Source: Pseudomonas viridiflava (GTDB lineage Bacteria > Pseudomonadota > Gammaproteobacteria > Pseudomonadales > Pseudomonadaceae). Taken from it: 64,000 nucleotides of DNA. A program made the translations under genes and the position numbers. The notes under the pieces were generated by a model. That model was not told where the DNA came from. It was given only the letters and a program-made list of their open reading frames with translations, and searched no databases. The DNA lies in NCBI RefSeq assembly GCF_900582625.1, contig NZ_UTIQ01000084.1, positions 248,001 to 312,000 on the forward strand, in the 5' to 3' direction. Every line of letters begins with the position of its first letter. The first letter of the stretch is position 1. Below are positions 26,637 through 39,164 of the stretch, piece by piece.

Positions 26637-26652
26637 TGCAGCCGTCGTGCCA
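26637..26652 (-). promoter_or_regulatory. Sigma-54 (RpoN) promoter of the 102-aa secreted protein gene
   Basis: On the minus strand the sequence is TGGCACGACGGCTGCA. It has the invariant GG-N10-GC spacing and matches the consensus TGGCACG-N4-TTGCA at all but one position. Transcription would start near 26626, about 33 nt before the ATG. Confidence 0.8.
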
Positions 26653-26679
26653 ACTAAAAGTGAATTTTTTTCCTTTTAA

Positions 26680-26692
26680 AATCAATCACTTA
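26680..26692. promoter_or_regulatory. IHF consensus between enhancer sites and sigma-54 promoter
   Basis: AATCAATCACTTA matches WATCAANNNNTTR exactly and lies in an AT-rich stretch, the usual place for IHF bending in sigma-54 promoters. Confidence 0.55.
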
Positions 26693-26713
26693 TAAATCAA
26701 TTTCGTAAGGACC

Positions 26714-26766
26714 GGTTGCACATTGCACGACGGCCGTTTTTGCCGGGTTGCAAATTGCACGACCGC
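26714..26766. promoter_or_regulatory. Paired enhancer-type sites TGCANNTTGCA upstream of the sigma-54 promoter
   Basis: Two near-identical 21-bp direct repeats, GGTTGCA(C/A)ATTGCACGAC(G/C)GC, start at 26714 and 26746, 32 bp apart. Their cores TGCACATTGCA (26717) and TGCAAATTGCA (26749) are centred about 71 and 103 bp upstream of the -24 GG. The same core pair, 31 bp apart, occurs at 55452 and 55483 with the same geometry. Confidence 0.65.
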
Positions 26767-26807
26767 TTATCACCGTTTCGCAGGGGCTTAAGCGAAACGG
26801 CGTTTTT

Positions 26808-28019
26808 TCACGCGGCGGGGTCTGGCTCGGTGCGCGATTCCAGCGGCAGGTAAACGCGAAACAGCGAACCCTGCCCCAAGTGGCTTTCCACTTCGATGGT
26901 GCCCTGGTGCGAGGCAATGATCTGCTCGGTGATAAACAGGCCCAAGCCCAGCCCCTGGCTCACGCCGTTGGACGACACACGCTCGAATTGCTGGAAGATG
27001 CGCGCCAGGTCCGGGGCAGATATGCCAATGCCGTGGTCCTCCACTTCCAGGCACGCGCCCTCAGGGGTGGCCAAAACGCGCAAATCCACGGGCTTCTGGT
27101 TGCCATAACGCAGCGCGTTGGTAAGCAGGTTGACCACCACCTGCTCGATACGAAATTCATCCCACAGGCCAACCACCGGTTCCGCCGCGCTCAGGGTGAC
27201 TTCGCAGCCCGCTGCGGCGATTTGCGCGCCGTAGTTTTCCAGCACGCGGCCAACCAGGGCGGAAAGGTCGAAATGGGCCGGGCGGATGGACAGCTTGCCG
27301 GTGCGAATGCGCGACACGTCGAGCATGTCCTCGATCAAGCGCACCAAGCTGTTGATCTGACGCTCGTCGCGCTCGGTCATGGTCTTGAGCTTGTCGGGGG
27401 TGAACGCGCTCAGGTCGCCCTTGCTCAGGCGCAGCTTGCGCAGCTGGGTTTCCAGCACCAGACCGTTAAGCGGCGTTCGCAGCTCATGGGAGACGATGGA
27501 CATAAAGTCGTCGCGCATGCGCACCGCACGCTCAAGGTCGTCCTGGGTGGCACGCAGTTCACAGAGCAGCACTTCCTGCTCCTTGCGGCTTTTTTCCAGG
27601 GCGATCACTTGTTCGTTGATGGCTTGGCGTTGGCGGAACAGTTCGACGAACACGGTGACCTTGCTTTTCACCGCCTGGATATCCAGCGGCTTTTGCAGAA
27701 AGTCGACGGCACCGCTTTCGTAGCCGGTGAAGGCGTAGTTCATCTCGCGCCCGGCGGCGCTGACGAAGACGATGGGAATGTGTTTGGTCTTTTCCGTGCC
27801 ACGCATCAGCTCGGCCAGCTCGAAGCCGTTCATGTCCGGCATCTGCACATCGAGAATGGCCAGGGCGAAGTCGTGTTGAAGCAGCAGCCCCAACGCCTCC
27901 TCGCCCGAGGTGGCTTGAAAAACCTGACGGCCTTCATCGCGGATCAACGCGTCGAGGGCCAGCAGGTTCTCCGGCAGGTCATCGACGATCAGCAGTTTGG
28001 TTTCGATGGTTGTCAGCAT
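26808..28019 (-). CDS. Receiver-histidine kinase hybrid
   Basis: 403 residues. Receiver domain at 1-125 with phospho-acceptor Asp57 (AILDVQMPDMNG) and Lys110 (LQKP); coiled linker; HisKA with His178 (IVSHELRTPLN); HATPase_c with N and G boxes (LLTNALRYGN, EDHGIGIS, GLGLGLFI). There is no membrane segment, so it is cytosolic. The receiver in front of the kinase means it is probably controlled by phosphotransfer from another kinase, plausibly the large hybrid at 29445-32936. The start overlaps the cheB stop by 7 bp. Confidence 0.93.
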   Translation of the reverse strand: MLTTIETKLLIVDDLPENLLALDALIRDEGRQVFQATSGEEALGLLLQHDFALAILDVQMPDMNGFELAELMRGTEKTKHIPIVFVSAAGREMNYAFTGYESGAVDFLQKPLDIQAVKSKVTVFVELFRQRQAINEQVIALEKSRKEQEVLLCELRATQDDLERAVRMRDDFMSIVSHELRTPLNGLVLETQLRKLRLSKGDLSAFTPDKLKTMTERDERQINSLVRLIEDMLDVSRIRTGKLSIRPAHFDLSALVGRVLENYGAQIAAAGCEVTLSAAEPVVGLWDEFRIEQVVVNLLTNALRYGNQKPVDLRVLATPEGACLEVEDHGIGISAPDLARIFQQFERVSSNGVSQGLGLGLFITEQIIASHQGTIEVESHLGQGSLFRVYLPLESRTEPDPAA

Positions 28020-28627
28020 GGGCTTCTATTCAACTCTGCGAGCAGCGCCTGTATGCCGGGAACCGGCAGGACGAAATCGGCTGGATGCAACGCCAGCGCC
28101 GCTAGGGGCATGGTGGCAACCTGAGCGTCTGCGGGGTCTTGGACCACGGTCAGACCGCCACAGTGTTTTATGGTTGCCATTCCTTTTGCGCCGTCCTCGT
28201 TGGCGCCTGTCAGTAATACGCCCATCAATGCTGGGCCGTAGGCATCGGCGGCCGATTCGAACAGCACGTCGATGGAGGGCCGGGAGAAATGCTGCGGTTC
28301 TTCGCGGCTGAGGGAAAAGCTGCGGTCGTTTTCAATCAGCAAGTGATAACCGGCCCCGGCGAAATACAGCGTGCCGCCGTGTATGGGCTCTTTGTCTTCG
28401 GCTTCTTTTACGCGAATGCCCAGGCGCGCCTGGAACACGTCGGCCAACTGGCTGCGACGGTCGTCGGGCAAATGCAGCACGGTGATGATGGGCAGGCGGT
28501 AGTCGGCGCCCAGGCCGCTGAATATGGCCAGCAGCGCCTGCACACCGCCTGCCGACGCGCCGACCACCACCGCTTCCAGCGCGTGAGCGCGGGTCAGCAG
28601 CAAGTCGTCGAGGGCGGCGGTGTTCAT
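28013..28627 (-). CDS. CheB-type methylesterase lacking a receiver domain
   Basis: 204 residues forming only the CheB catalytic domain. The catalytic Ser25 is in GASAGGVQAL, the His in VLHLPDD, and the Asp in GANEDGAKGM. Classical CheB has an N-terminal receiver that gates activity; here it is missing. The gene is coupled by 4-bp overlap to the CheR gene and overlaps the next kinase, so the set looks like one unit that modifies a receptor or kinase encoded elsewhere. Confidence 0.92.
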   Translation of the reverse strand: MNTAALDDLLLTRAHALEAVVVGASAGGVQALLAIFSGLGADYRLPIITVLHLPDDRRSQLADVFQARLGIRVKEAEDKEPIHGGTLYFAGAGYHLLIENDRSFSLSREEPQHFSRPSIDVLFESAADAYGPALMGVLLTGANEDGAKGMATIKHCGGLTVVQDPADAQVATMPLAALALHPADFVLPVPGIQALLAELNRSPC

Positions 28628-29444
28628 GATTTGCGGAAAATCCGTTCGGGTTTCACCAGAGGTTCAAAGCGTTTGGCGTAGCTGGAGAAGTCTAGGCTCT
28701 CCTTGCTGCCCAGGCCGAGGAAGCCGCGGTGGCAGAGCGATTCATGGAACAGGCCGAACGCGCGGTCTTGCAGGGTTTTGTTGAAGTAGATGAGCACATT
28801 GCGGCAGGAAATGAACTGGGTTTCCGAAAACACGCTGTCGGTGGCCAGGCTGTGGTCGGCGAAGGTCACGTTTTCGCACAGCGACCTGTCGAACAAAGCG
28901 CCTTCGTAGGCCGCCGTGTAGTAGTCGGAAAACGAGCGTTGGCCGCCGGCTTTTTGGTAGTTCTCGGTGTAGGTGCGAATGTTGTCGAGGGAAAAGATGC
29001 CGCGCTCGGCTTTTTCCAACGAGCGTGGATTGATGTCCGTCGCGTAGATGATCGAGCGTTCCAGCAAGCCTTCTTCTTTGAGCAGAATCGCCAGCGAATA
29101 GACTTCCTCGCCCGTGCTGCAACCGGCCACCCACACCTTCACCGACGGGTAGGTTTTCAGCAGCGGCACCACTTGCTGACGCAACGCCAGGTAGTAGGTC
29201 GGGTCGCGGAACATTTCGCTGACGGGGATCGTCAGGTACTGCAACAACTGCATAAACGCGCCGGGGTCGTGCAGGATGCGCTCCTGCAACGCCGTGATGG
29301 TGTTGCAGTTGAATTGCTGCAACGCATGGCGCACGCGGCGCTTGAACGAAGCGCCGCTGTAGTCACGGAAGTCGTAGTTGTACTTGAGGTAGATGGCCTC
29401 GATCAGCAGGCGCAGCTCGATCTCAAGATCACGGTCGGGTGACA

Positions 29445-29445
<1 letters not shown>
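28624..29445 (-). CDS. CheR-type protein-glutamate methyltransferase
   Basis: 273 residues with the N-terminal CheR helical domain and the SAM-binding domain (VWVAGCSTGEEVYSLAI about 115-130; ATDINPRSLEKA; FISCRNVLIYF). The ATG at 29445 overlaps the TGA of the upstream hybrid kinase (TGATG); a start 27 bp earlier lacks a ribosome site. It likely methylates a partner receptor or the coiled-coil region of the adjacent kinase. No MCP is in this cluster. Confidence 0.92.
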
Positions 29446-32936
<3,491 letters not shown>

Positions 32937-33178
32937 TTGCCGTCCCTGCGTAAAAATTCCGGATTCTGCCGTAAAGCCCAGGAAATGTGCATGCTTATTC
33001 CTACATACGCTAGAGAAATGACCGGCTGACCGTAGCCGGTTTGTCGACCCTTCGGTAGTCTTGCGCCGCACGGAGGCTCATCGACAAACGCAAGGCCAGA
33101 GACTTGGTCAGCAGCACGTTCAAGCAGTTGCACATTTATTTTTCGTTGTTTATTTGCCCCCCAATTCGAGACCGTTTC

Positions 33179-33562
33179 ATGCCCGACAGCCTTAGTGAAA
33201 ACAGCCATAAAACCATTCTGCTGGTCGAGGATGACGACGTGGTGCGCATGCTCACCGTCGAGGTGCTTGAGGAGCTCGGCTACCAGCTGCTGGAAGCCGA
33301 GAACGGCCCCGATGCGCTGGCCTTCATTAACAGCGAACAGCCCATCGACCTGCTGATGACTGACATCGGCCTGCCCGGCATGACCGGCCAGCAACTGATG
33401 GCCGCCGCCCATGAACGTCGGCCGAACCTGCCGGTGTTGTTCGCCAGCGGTTACGCCGCGCAGGATTACCAGACGGGCGTGACCATCGCCAAAGTTGCCA
33501 CCATCACCAAGCCGTTCAGCCTCGACCTGCTGCGCACCACGGTTGCCGACATGCTGGCGTAA
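33179..33562 (+). CDS. Single-domain response regulator
   Basis: 127 residues: a receiver with acidic EDDD cluster near 19-22, phospho-Asp in LLMTDIGLPGMTG and Lys in ITKPFSLDLL. No output domain. It is divergent from the large hybrid kinase across 242 bp and is a likely phosphotransfer partner or sink. The ATG at 33179 gives the N-terminus MPDSLSEN; a longer frame to 33104 has no support. Confidence 0.9.
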   Translation: MPDSLSENSHKTILLVEDDDVVRMLTVEVLEELGYQLLEAENGPDALAFINSEQPIDLLMTDIGLPGMTGQQLMAAAHERRPNLPVLFASGYAAQDYQTGVTIAKVATITKPFSLDLLRTTVADMLA

Positions 33563-33601
33563 CGGCTCAAGGCTTCAACCACAACAATAAGAGCGTCCGC
33601 C

Positions 33602-34018
33602 ATGAACCCCCTCAGCGCTATCAATCCGACCCGCGAACAACTGGCTGCCTTCGCCGAAAAGCTGCCGGTCGATACGCCGATTCTGATGCTCAACCTGCTG
33701 CGCTATAACCCCGAGGCGCAGTACCCCGCCGACAGCGAGCACAGCCCATGCAGCGGCCGCGAAGCCTATGCACGCTACAGCCGCACGGCACTGACCAAAG
33801 TGCGCGGCGTGGGCGGTGAAGTGCAGGTATTGGCGAGCATTGAAGTGGCGTTGATTGCGCCAGCGGGCGAGCAGTGGGACGAACTGCTGCTGGTGCGTTA
33901 CCCGTCCAAGGACGCGTTTCTGAGCATGATCGGCGACCCCGAATACAAGGCGGCGACGGTACACCGCACGGCGGCCCTGGCAGATTCGCGGTTGCTGGCG
34001 AGTTTGCCCAAGCGCTGA
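33602..34018 (+). CDS. DUF1330-type small protein
   Basis: 138 residues with the ferredoxin-like DUF1330 pattern (TPILMLNLLRYNPEAQY ... LLVRYPSKDAFLSMIGDPEY). Function unknown. It follows the response regulator by 39 bp on the same strand and may be transcribed with it. Confidence 0.82.
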   Translation: MNPLSAINPTREQLAAFAEKLPVDTPILMLNLLRYNPEAQYPADSEHSPCSGREAYARYSRTALTKVRGVGGEVQVLASIEVALIAPAGEQWDELLLVRYPSKDAFLSMIGDPEYKAATVHRTAALADSRLLASLPKR

Positions 34019-34027
34019 AGCCGGCGA

Positions 34028-34813
34028 TTATTTCGGCCGGTTCATCCGATTAAGCACCACCAACAGCGCCGCTGTTTGCGCATCCGGCTGCCCGTCGAAA
34101 CGGTGCGGCCGGTAGTGCATCTGGAACGCGGCGATCACGTGCCGCGTGGCCACGTCTAACTCACCGTTCTGCGGCGTGGCGTAGCCCAGATGGGCCAGTT
34201 GCTGTTGATACCAACCAATTGAAGGCAGGTTTTGCTCGAACGCGGGCAACGCCTCGGCCACCGCGTTGGCATCGGGCCACAAACCAAAACCGGCCTCGGC
34301 CAGGCGCTGCCAGGGGAATAGCGGCCCTGGGTCGAGTTTGCGCAGCGGCGCGATGTCGCTGTGGCCGATGACGTGGCGCGGCTCAATGTGGTTGCGCGCG
34401 GTGATGTCCTTGAGCAGCGCGATCAGCGCGGTGATTTGTTGTTCGCTAAACGGATACCACACGCGGCCTTGCGGGGTGTCGTCGTAGCCGGGGTTCACCA
34501 GCTCAATGCCGATAGAGGTGGAGTTCAGCCAGGTGCGCCCTTCCCACTCGCTTTCGCCGGCATGCCAGGCGCGTTTGTCTTCGTCCACAAGCCGGTAGAT
34601 GGTCGCCGGGCCTGCGCCGATCAGGTAATGACTGCTGACTTCGCCGCGGGTCAGCAATTGCAGCGAGCGCTCAAGGCTGGCCGAGGTGTAATGCAGGATG
34701 ACGTACTGAACGCGCTCATCCTGATTTTGTGAAGGATGGCGAGTGTCGATGGTCAGGCCGTTGGTGCAGCCAACAAGGGAAATAAGGAAGACGGCTAAAA
34801 GCAGATTTTTCAT
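34028..34813 (-). CDS. amiD: Lipoprotein N-acetylmuramoyl-L-alanine amidase, AmiD type
   Basis: Zinc amidase that cleaves peptides from anhydro-muropeptides or peptidoglycan at the outer membrane. 261 residues. The signal peptide ends in the lipobox LVGC at Cys16. Amidase_2 ligands are seen in VQYVILHYTS, HVIGHSDIAP and KLDPGPLFPW. A C-terminal peptidoglycan-binding domain (about 190-250) follows. A TTG four codons upstream is possible, but the ATG gives a standard signal peptide. It is convergent with the DUF1330 gene (9-bp gap). Confidence 0.92.
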   Translation of the reverse strand: MKNLLLAVFLISLVGCTNGLTIDTRHPSQNQDERVQYVILHYTSASLERSLQLLTRGEVSSHYLIGAGPATIYRLVDEDKRAWHAGESEWEGRTWLNSTSIGIELVNPGYDDTPQGRVWYPFSEQQITALIALLKDITARNHIEPRHVIGHSDIAPLRKLDPGPLFPWQRLAEAGFGLWPDANAVAEALPAFEQNLPSIGWYQQQLAHLGYATPQNGELDVATRHVIAAFQMHYRPHRFDGQPDAQTAALLVVLNRMNRPK

Positions 34814-35083
34814 CGGATATCGCAAAAAGACTCTGGGTAAAAGCGGGCCGGTTTAACCCGTTCGGCGCCTGCCAAGGGCTGGCTAGTTGCCACTGAAGTG
34901 CCGCCCTAGGTATAACGAACGGTAGTTTAGTGCTTTACGCGGGGCGTTGCTGAGCGGATGCGCAAAGCGTCAGTTTCCCGGCGAAAAAAACGCCAGACAA
35001 GCGGCGTCATGGAGCAAAAAACGCCGACCTATATTTAGCTCCAGCCCTCGCCCACGCTGCCAAGCACTGAAAGGAAATCATGC

Positions 35084-36508
35084 ATGCGCCGCTCTCTTCT
35101 TTGGTTCAAACACGACCTGCGTCTGGATGACCATCCCGCTTTGCACGCGGCTGCCCGCGCCGAGCGGATGCTGCCGGTGTTTGTGCTCGATCCCAAATTA
35201 TTGCAACCCGGCCCGCTGGGCGCTCGCCGCCTCGGTGTGCACCGCGCGCGGTTTCTGCTGGAAAGCTTGCTGGCCCTGGACGGCGCCCTGCGCGCGCGCG
35301 GCTCGCACTTATTGGTGGTGCAGGGCCAACCCGAACATATTCTGCCGCTGCTGGCCGAGCGCCTGGCCATTGATGAAGTGATTACCCACGAGGAAATCGC
35401 CCCCGAGGCGCGCGAAGAACTGGCCCGGGTGCGCGCTAAACTCGGCGCCACGTCGCTACTGGAGGTGGCGGGCCACGGCCTGCTGCAAGCCAACGAATTG
35501 CCCTGCGCCATTGAGCAACTGCCGGCGGTGTACCGCGATTTCTGTACGTTGATGGAGGAACGCCTGGTGGTGTTTCAGCCGTTGGCGGCGCCGGAGCGTT
35601 TGCCGGCGATTCCTGAAGCGGCGAATGAATTGCTGATGCCACCGCCGACCTTGTCGCACCTGGGTTTGGGCGAGCCGGTTTACATCGCCGACAGTGCCTT
35701 CCCGTTTTCCGGCGGCGAAGTCGCTGCCCAAGCGCGGTTGCGCGATTACCTGTGGGAGAGCCAGGACGTACGGCACTACGCAGCGGCGCGGGACAGCCTG
35801 ATCGGCAGCGAATTTTCCTCCAAGCTTTCGCCGTGGCTGGCCAATGGCTGCCTGTCGGTTCGCCGTGTGGTCGCCGACCTGCGCCGTCATGAAGCGCAGT
35901 ACGGGCGCAACGACTCCACACAGGAACTGTGGCGCGCCGTGCTCTGGCGTGAATTCTTCCGCTGGACCCTGGTGCGTCGCGGCGACGCGTTGTTCCAGGC
36001 TGGCGGCTTGAAGGCCACGCAACAAGCGCCGACCGCCGTGGACGAACGTTTTCTGCAATGGACCCAGGGCCGCACCGGCATGCCACTGGTGGACGCCTGC
36101 ATGCGCGAACTGGCCGCTACCGGTTTTATCAGCAAGCGCGGGCGGCAAGTGGTGGCCAGTTATTTGGTCAACGAACTGCGGCAAGACTGGCGCCACGGCG
36201 CCGCCTGGTTCGAAGAGCATTTGCTGGATTACGAAGCGGCGAGCAACTGGGGCAACTGGGCCTATCTCACCGGTATCGCCTGCGACCCGGTGCGCAGCCA
36301 GGCGCTGAACCCGCTCCTGCAAGCGCGCCGCTTCGACCCGCAAGCAGCGTATGTCAGCCTCTGGCTGAGCGAGCTTCGCGCCTTGCCCGTGAACATGCGC
36401 CACACGCCATTTGTGTTGTCGCACCTGCAACTGGATGCGCTGAATTACCCGCGGTTGGAGCACGTGCCGGAGAGCTGGCAGCCGTATTTGCCCGGCGTGG
36501 CGGCGTAG
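35084..36508 (+). CDS. DASH-family cryptochrome / single-strand DNA photolyase
   Basis: 474 residues. N-terminal photolyase alpha/beta domain (LLWFKHDLRLDDHPAL) and C-terminal FAD domain. The motifs FPFSGGE, SSKLSPWLANGCLS, GRTGMPLVDACMREL, SKRGRQVVASYL and DYEAASNWGNW are those of CRY-DASH rather than class I CPD photolyase. CRY-DASH proteins use blue light to repair cyclobutane dimers in single-stranded DNA or act in signalling. AAGGAA precedes the ATG. Which of the two roles applies here cannot be told. Confidence 0.88.
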   Translation: MRRSLLWFKHDLRLDDHPALHAAARAERMLPVFVLDPKLLQPGPLGARRLGVHRARFLLESLLALDGALRARGSHLLVVQGQPEHILPLLAERLAIDEVITHEEIAPEAREELARVRAKLGATSLLEVAGHGLLQANELPCAIEQLPAVYRDFCTLMEERLVVFQPLAAPERLPAIPEAANELLMPPPTLSHLGLGEPVYIADSAFPFSGGEVAAQARLRDYLWESQDVRHYAAARDSLIGSEFSSKLSPWLANGCLSVRRVVADLRRHEAQYGRNDSTQELWRAVLWREFFRWTLVRRGDALFQAGGLKATQQAPTAVDERFLQWTQGRTGMPLVDACMRELAATGFISKRGRQVVASYLVNELRQDWRHGAAWFEEHLLDYEAASNWGNWAYLTGIACDPVRSQALNPLLQARRFDPQAAYVSLWLSELRALPVNMRHTPFVLSHLQLDALNYPRLEHVPESWQPYLPGVAA

Positions 36509-36515
36509 AAAAACA

Positions 36516-36570
36516 ATCGCGGCTAAAGCCGCTCCCACAGTGAATGTGTGGGAGCGGCTTTAGCCGCGAT
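36516..36570. repeat. REP doublet between cry and thyA
   Basis: Inverted pair of ATCGCGGCTAAAGCCGCTCCCACA separated by 7 bp, making a long hairpin between two convergent genes (gaps of 7 and 5 bp). Confidence 0.9.
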
Positions 36571-36575
36571 GCTGT

Positions 36576-37370
36576 TTACACCGCAACCGGCGCCGAAATA
36601 TGCGGGTGGGCCTGGTAGTTCTGCAGTTCGAAGTCTTCAAACTTGAAGGCGAACAAGTCTTTCACGTCCGGGTTCAGCTTCATGGTCGGCAGCGGCAGCG
36701 GCTCGCGGGTGAGCTGCAGGTCGGCCTGTTCCAGGTGGTTGGCGTACAGGTGGCAGTCGCCGCCAGTCCAGATGAATTCACCCGGCTCCAGGTTGCACAC
36801 CTGCGCCACCATTAATGTCAGCAACGCGTAGCTGGCGATATTGAATGGCACGCCGAGGAAGATATCCGCCGAGCGCTGATACAACTGGCAACTGAGCTTG
36901 CCGTCGGCGACATAGAACTGGAACAGCGCGTGGCACGGCGGCAACGCCATCTGGTCGACCAGCGCCGGGTTCCAGGCCGAGACCATCAGACGGCGCGAGT
37001 CGGGGTTCTTTTTGATCATCTCGATCAGCTTGCTGATCTGGTCCACCGACTCACCGTTGGGCGCCGGCCAGTTGCGCCATTGGTAGCCGTACACCGGGCC
37101 GAGGTCGCCGTTTTCGTCGGCCCATTCGTCCCAGATTCGCACGCCGTTGTCTTTCAGGTACTTGATGTTGGTGTCGCCCTGAAGGAACCACAGCAGCTCG
37201 TGAATGATGGATTTGAGGTGGCACTTTTTAGTGGTCACCAACGGAAAACCATCGGCCAGGTTGAAGCGCATCTGGTGAGCAAACAGGCTGTACGTGCCGG
37301 TGCCGGTGCGGTCGGCCTTGAAGGTGCCGGTCTCACGCACCAGGCGCATCATGTCGAGGTATTGCTTCAT
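36576..37370 (-). CDS. thyA: Thymidylate synthase
   Basis: Makes dTMP from dUMP using methylene-tetrahydrofolate. 264 residues, normal length. Catalytic Cys146 is in [11 protein letters not shown]; the folate/dUMP motif DRTGTGTYS and the C-terminal [10 protein letters not shown] are intact. The ATG overlaps the lgt stop (ATGA), which fixes the start against a longer frame to 37484. Confidence 0.97.
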   Translation of the reverse strand: MKQYLDMMRLVRETGTFKADRTGTGTYSLFAHQMRFNLADGFPLVTTKKCHLKSIIHELLWFLQGDTNIKYLKDNGVRIWDEWADENGDLGPVYGYQWRNWPAPNGESVDQISKLIEMIKKNPDSRRLMVSAWNPALVDQMALPPCHALFQFYVADGKLSCQLYQRSADIFLGVPFNIASYALLTLMVAQVCNLEPGEFIWTGGDCHLYANHLEQADLQLTREPLPLPTMKLNPDVKDLFAFKFEDFELQNYQAHPHISAPVAV

Positions 37371-38176
37371 TGCACGACTCCTTTGGCGACCACGGGCGCG
37401 CGGCGGTGGGCCCACACGACCAAGGCCAGGCCAGCGACGATCATCGGCACGCACAGCACTTGACCCATGGTCAGCCAGCCCCACGCGAGGTAGCCCAACT
37501 GCGCGTCCGGCACGCGGACGAATTCAACGATGAAACGGAAAATGCCATAGAACAACGCGAACATCCCGGAGATGGCCATGGTTGGCCGCGGTTTGCGCGA
37601 GTAGAACCAGAGAATGGCGAACAACGCGACGCCTTCAAGGGCGAACTGATACAGCTGCGAGGGGTGACGCGGCAGTTGCGCCGGGTCAGTGGGGAAAATC
37701 ATGGCCCACGGCACGTCGGTGGCCTTGCCCCAGAGTTCGGCGTTGATGAAGTTGCCGATACGCCCGGCGCCCAGGCCAATCGGCACCAGCGGTGCGATGA
37801 AGTCCATCAGCTCGAAGAAGCTTTTGCCGTTGCGGCGGCCAAACCAGAGCATCGCCAGCATCACGCCGATAAAACCGCCATGGAACGACATGCCGCCGCG
37901 CCACACTTCCAGAATCAGCAGCGGGTTGGCTATGTAGGCCGGCAAATCGTAGAACAGCACGTAACCCAAACGCCCGCCGACGATTACGCCCATGGACGCC
38001 CAGAACACCAGATCGGAGAGCTTTTCCTTGGTCCAAGTGGCGTCGAAACGCTCCAGCCGGCGCGACGCCAGCCACCAGGCGCCGCCGATGCCCACCAGGT
38101 ACATCAAACCGTACCAGTGGATTTTCAGCGGGCCGATGGCCAGGGCCACCGGGTCGATATTCGGGTAAGCCAGCAT
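37367..38176 (-). CDS. lgt: Prolipoprotein diacylglyceryl transferase
   Basis: Inner-membrane enzyme that adds diacylglycerol to the lipobox Cys of prolipoproteins. 269 residues with seven hydrophobic segments and the Lgt signature near [13 protein letters not shown] (about 145-157), plus [10 protein letters not shown] with the essential His. lgt-thyA pairing with a 4-bp overlap is standard in gammaproteobacteria. Confidence 0.97.
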   Translation of the reverse strand: MLAYPNIDPVALAIGPLKIHWYGLMYLVGIGGAWWLASRRLERFDATWTKEKLSDLVFWASMGVIVGGRLGYVLFYDLPAYIANPLLILEVWRGGMSFHGGFIGVMLAMLWFGRRNGKSFFELMDFIAPLVPIGLGAGRIGNFINAELWGKATDVPWAMIFPTDPAQLPRHPSQLYQFALEGVALFAILWFYSRKPRPTMAISGMFALFYGIFRFIVEFVRVPDAQLGYLAWGWLTMGQVLCVPMIVAGLALVVWAHRRAPVVAKGVVQ

Positions 38177-38185
38177 GTGGACTCC

Positions 38186-38968
38186 TTAAATCAAGAAACT
38201 CAAACCCACGCTGACAAGCAGCAGGGCGAACAGGCGCTTGAGCAACACCGGCGACAGCCGATGGGCCAGGCGCACGCCGTAACGGGCGAAAAACATACTG
38301 GTCAGGGCGATGCCCAACAAAGCCGGCAAGTAGACGAAGCCCAGGCTCCAACTTGGCAACCGTGGGTCATGCCAGCCCAATAGGATAAAACTCAGCGCGC
38401 TGGCCAGGGCGATGGGAAAGCCGCACGCCGACGAAGTGGCCACCGCCTGCTGCATCGGCACGCTGCGCCAGCTCAGGAACGGCACGGTCATGGAGCCGCC
38501 GCCCACGCCAAAAATCGCCGACGCCCAACCGATCACCGCACCCGCTGCGCCCAGGCCCGCTTTACCGGGCACGCCGCGCGTGGCTTTGGGTTTGAGTGAG
38601 AAGGCCATTTGAATGGCCACGGCGATGGCAAACACGCCGATGATTTTTTGCAGGTATTCACCGTGAATCGACTTGGCCGTCAGGGCGCCAAGGCCGGCGC
38701 CGACGACGATGCCCAGGCCCATCCACCGCACAATCGTCCAGTTCACCGCGCCTTTGCGGTGGTGCTCACGAACGGCGTTGATGGAGGTGAAAATGATGGT
38801 CGCCAACGAGGTGCCGACTGCCATCTGCGTGAGGATGGCCGGGTCGAAGCCTTGCGCGGTGAAGCTGAAAACCAGCACGGGAACAATGATGATGCCGCCG
38901 CCCACGCCGAACAGCCCGGCCAGCACACCGGCCCCGGCACCCAGCAGCAAATAGAGCAGGAATTCCAT
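38186..38968 (-). CDS. TauE/SafE (TSUP) family anion permease
   Basis: 260 residues, about eight membrane segments and two copies of the TSUP glycine motif (GLFGVGGGIIIVPVL near 16-30 and FGVGGGSMTVPFL near 158-170). The family exports sulfite, sulfoacetate or related anions; the substrate here is not known. The ATG at 38968 was chosen over one six codons upstream because it fits the first membrane helix. The gene ends 9 bp before lgt and is probably co-transcribed. Confidence 0.92.
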   Translation of the reverse strand: MEFLLYLLLGAGAGVLAGLFGVGGGIIIVPVLVFSFTAQGFDPAILTQMAVGTSLATIIFTSINAVREHHRKGAVNWTIVRWMGLGIVVGAGLGALTAKSIHGEYLQKIIGVFAIAVAIQMAFSLKPKATRGVPGKAGLGAAGAVIGWASAIFGVGGGSMTVPFLSWRSVPMQQAVATSSACGFPIALASALSFILLGWHDPRLPSWSLGFVYLPALLGIALTSMFFARYGVRLAHRLSPVLLKRLFALLLVSVGLSFLI

Positions 38969-39164
38969 CGGCACCCCCGAAAACAATGCGGCATGGTAAC
39001 GGAAGCCACCTTGGCTCTCCAGAGATGCCGCCGGGCTGTAGATTTTTCACCGGCCCGCAATGGAAGCGTCCTACCGGCTTGGGTAAAGTGAGCTAGCCTC
39101 CCGGCACGGGAGTACCTGTACGCAGAGCCACTGCGCCAGTTGTCTGCCGATTAAGGAATGGGTG

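Noticed and set aside
32937..33071. 45-residue extension of the large hybrid kinase
   Set aside because: No ribosome site, basic and unstructured, and it would place extra sequence before the first membrane segment; the ATG at 32936 is well supported.
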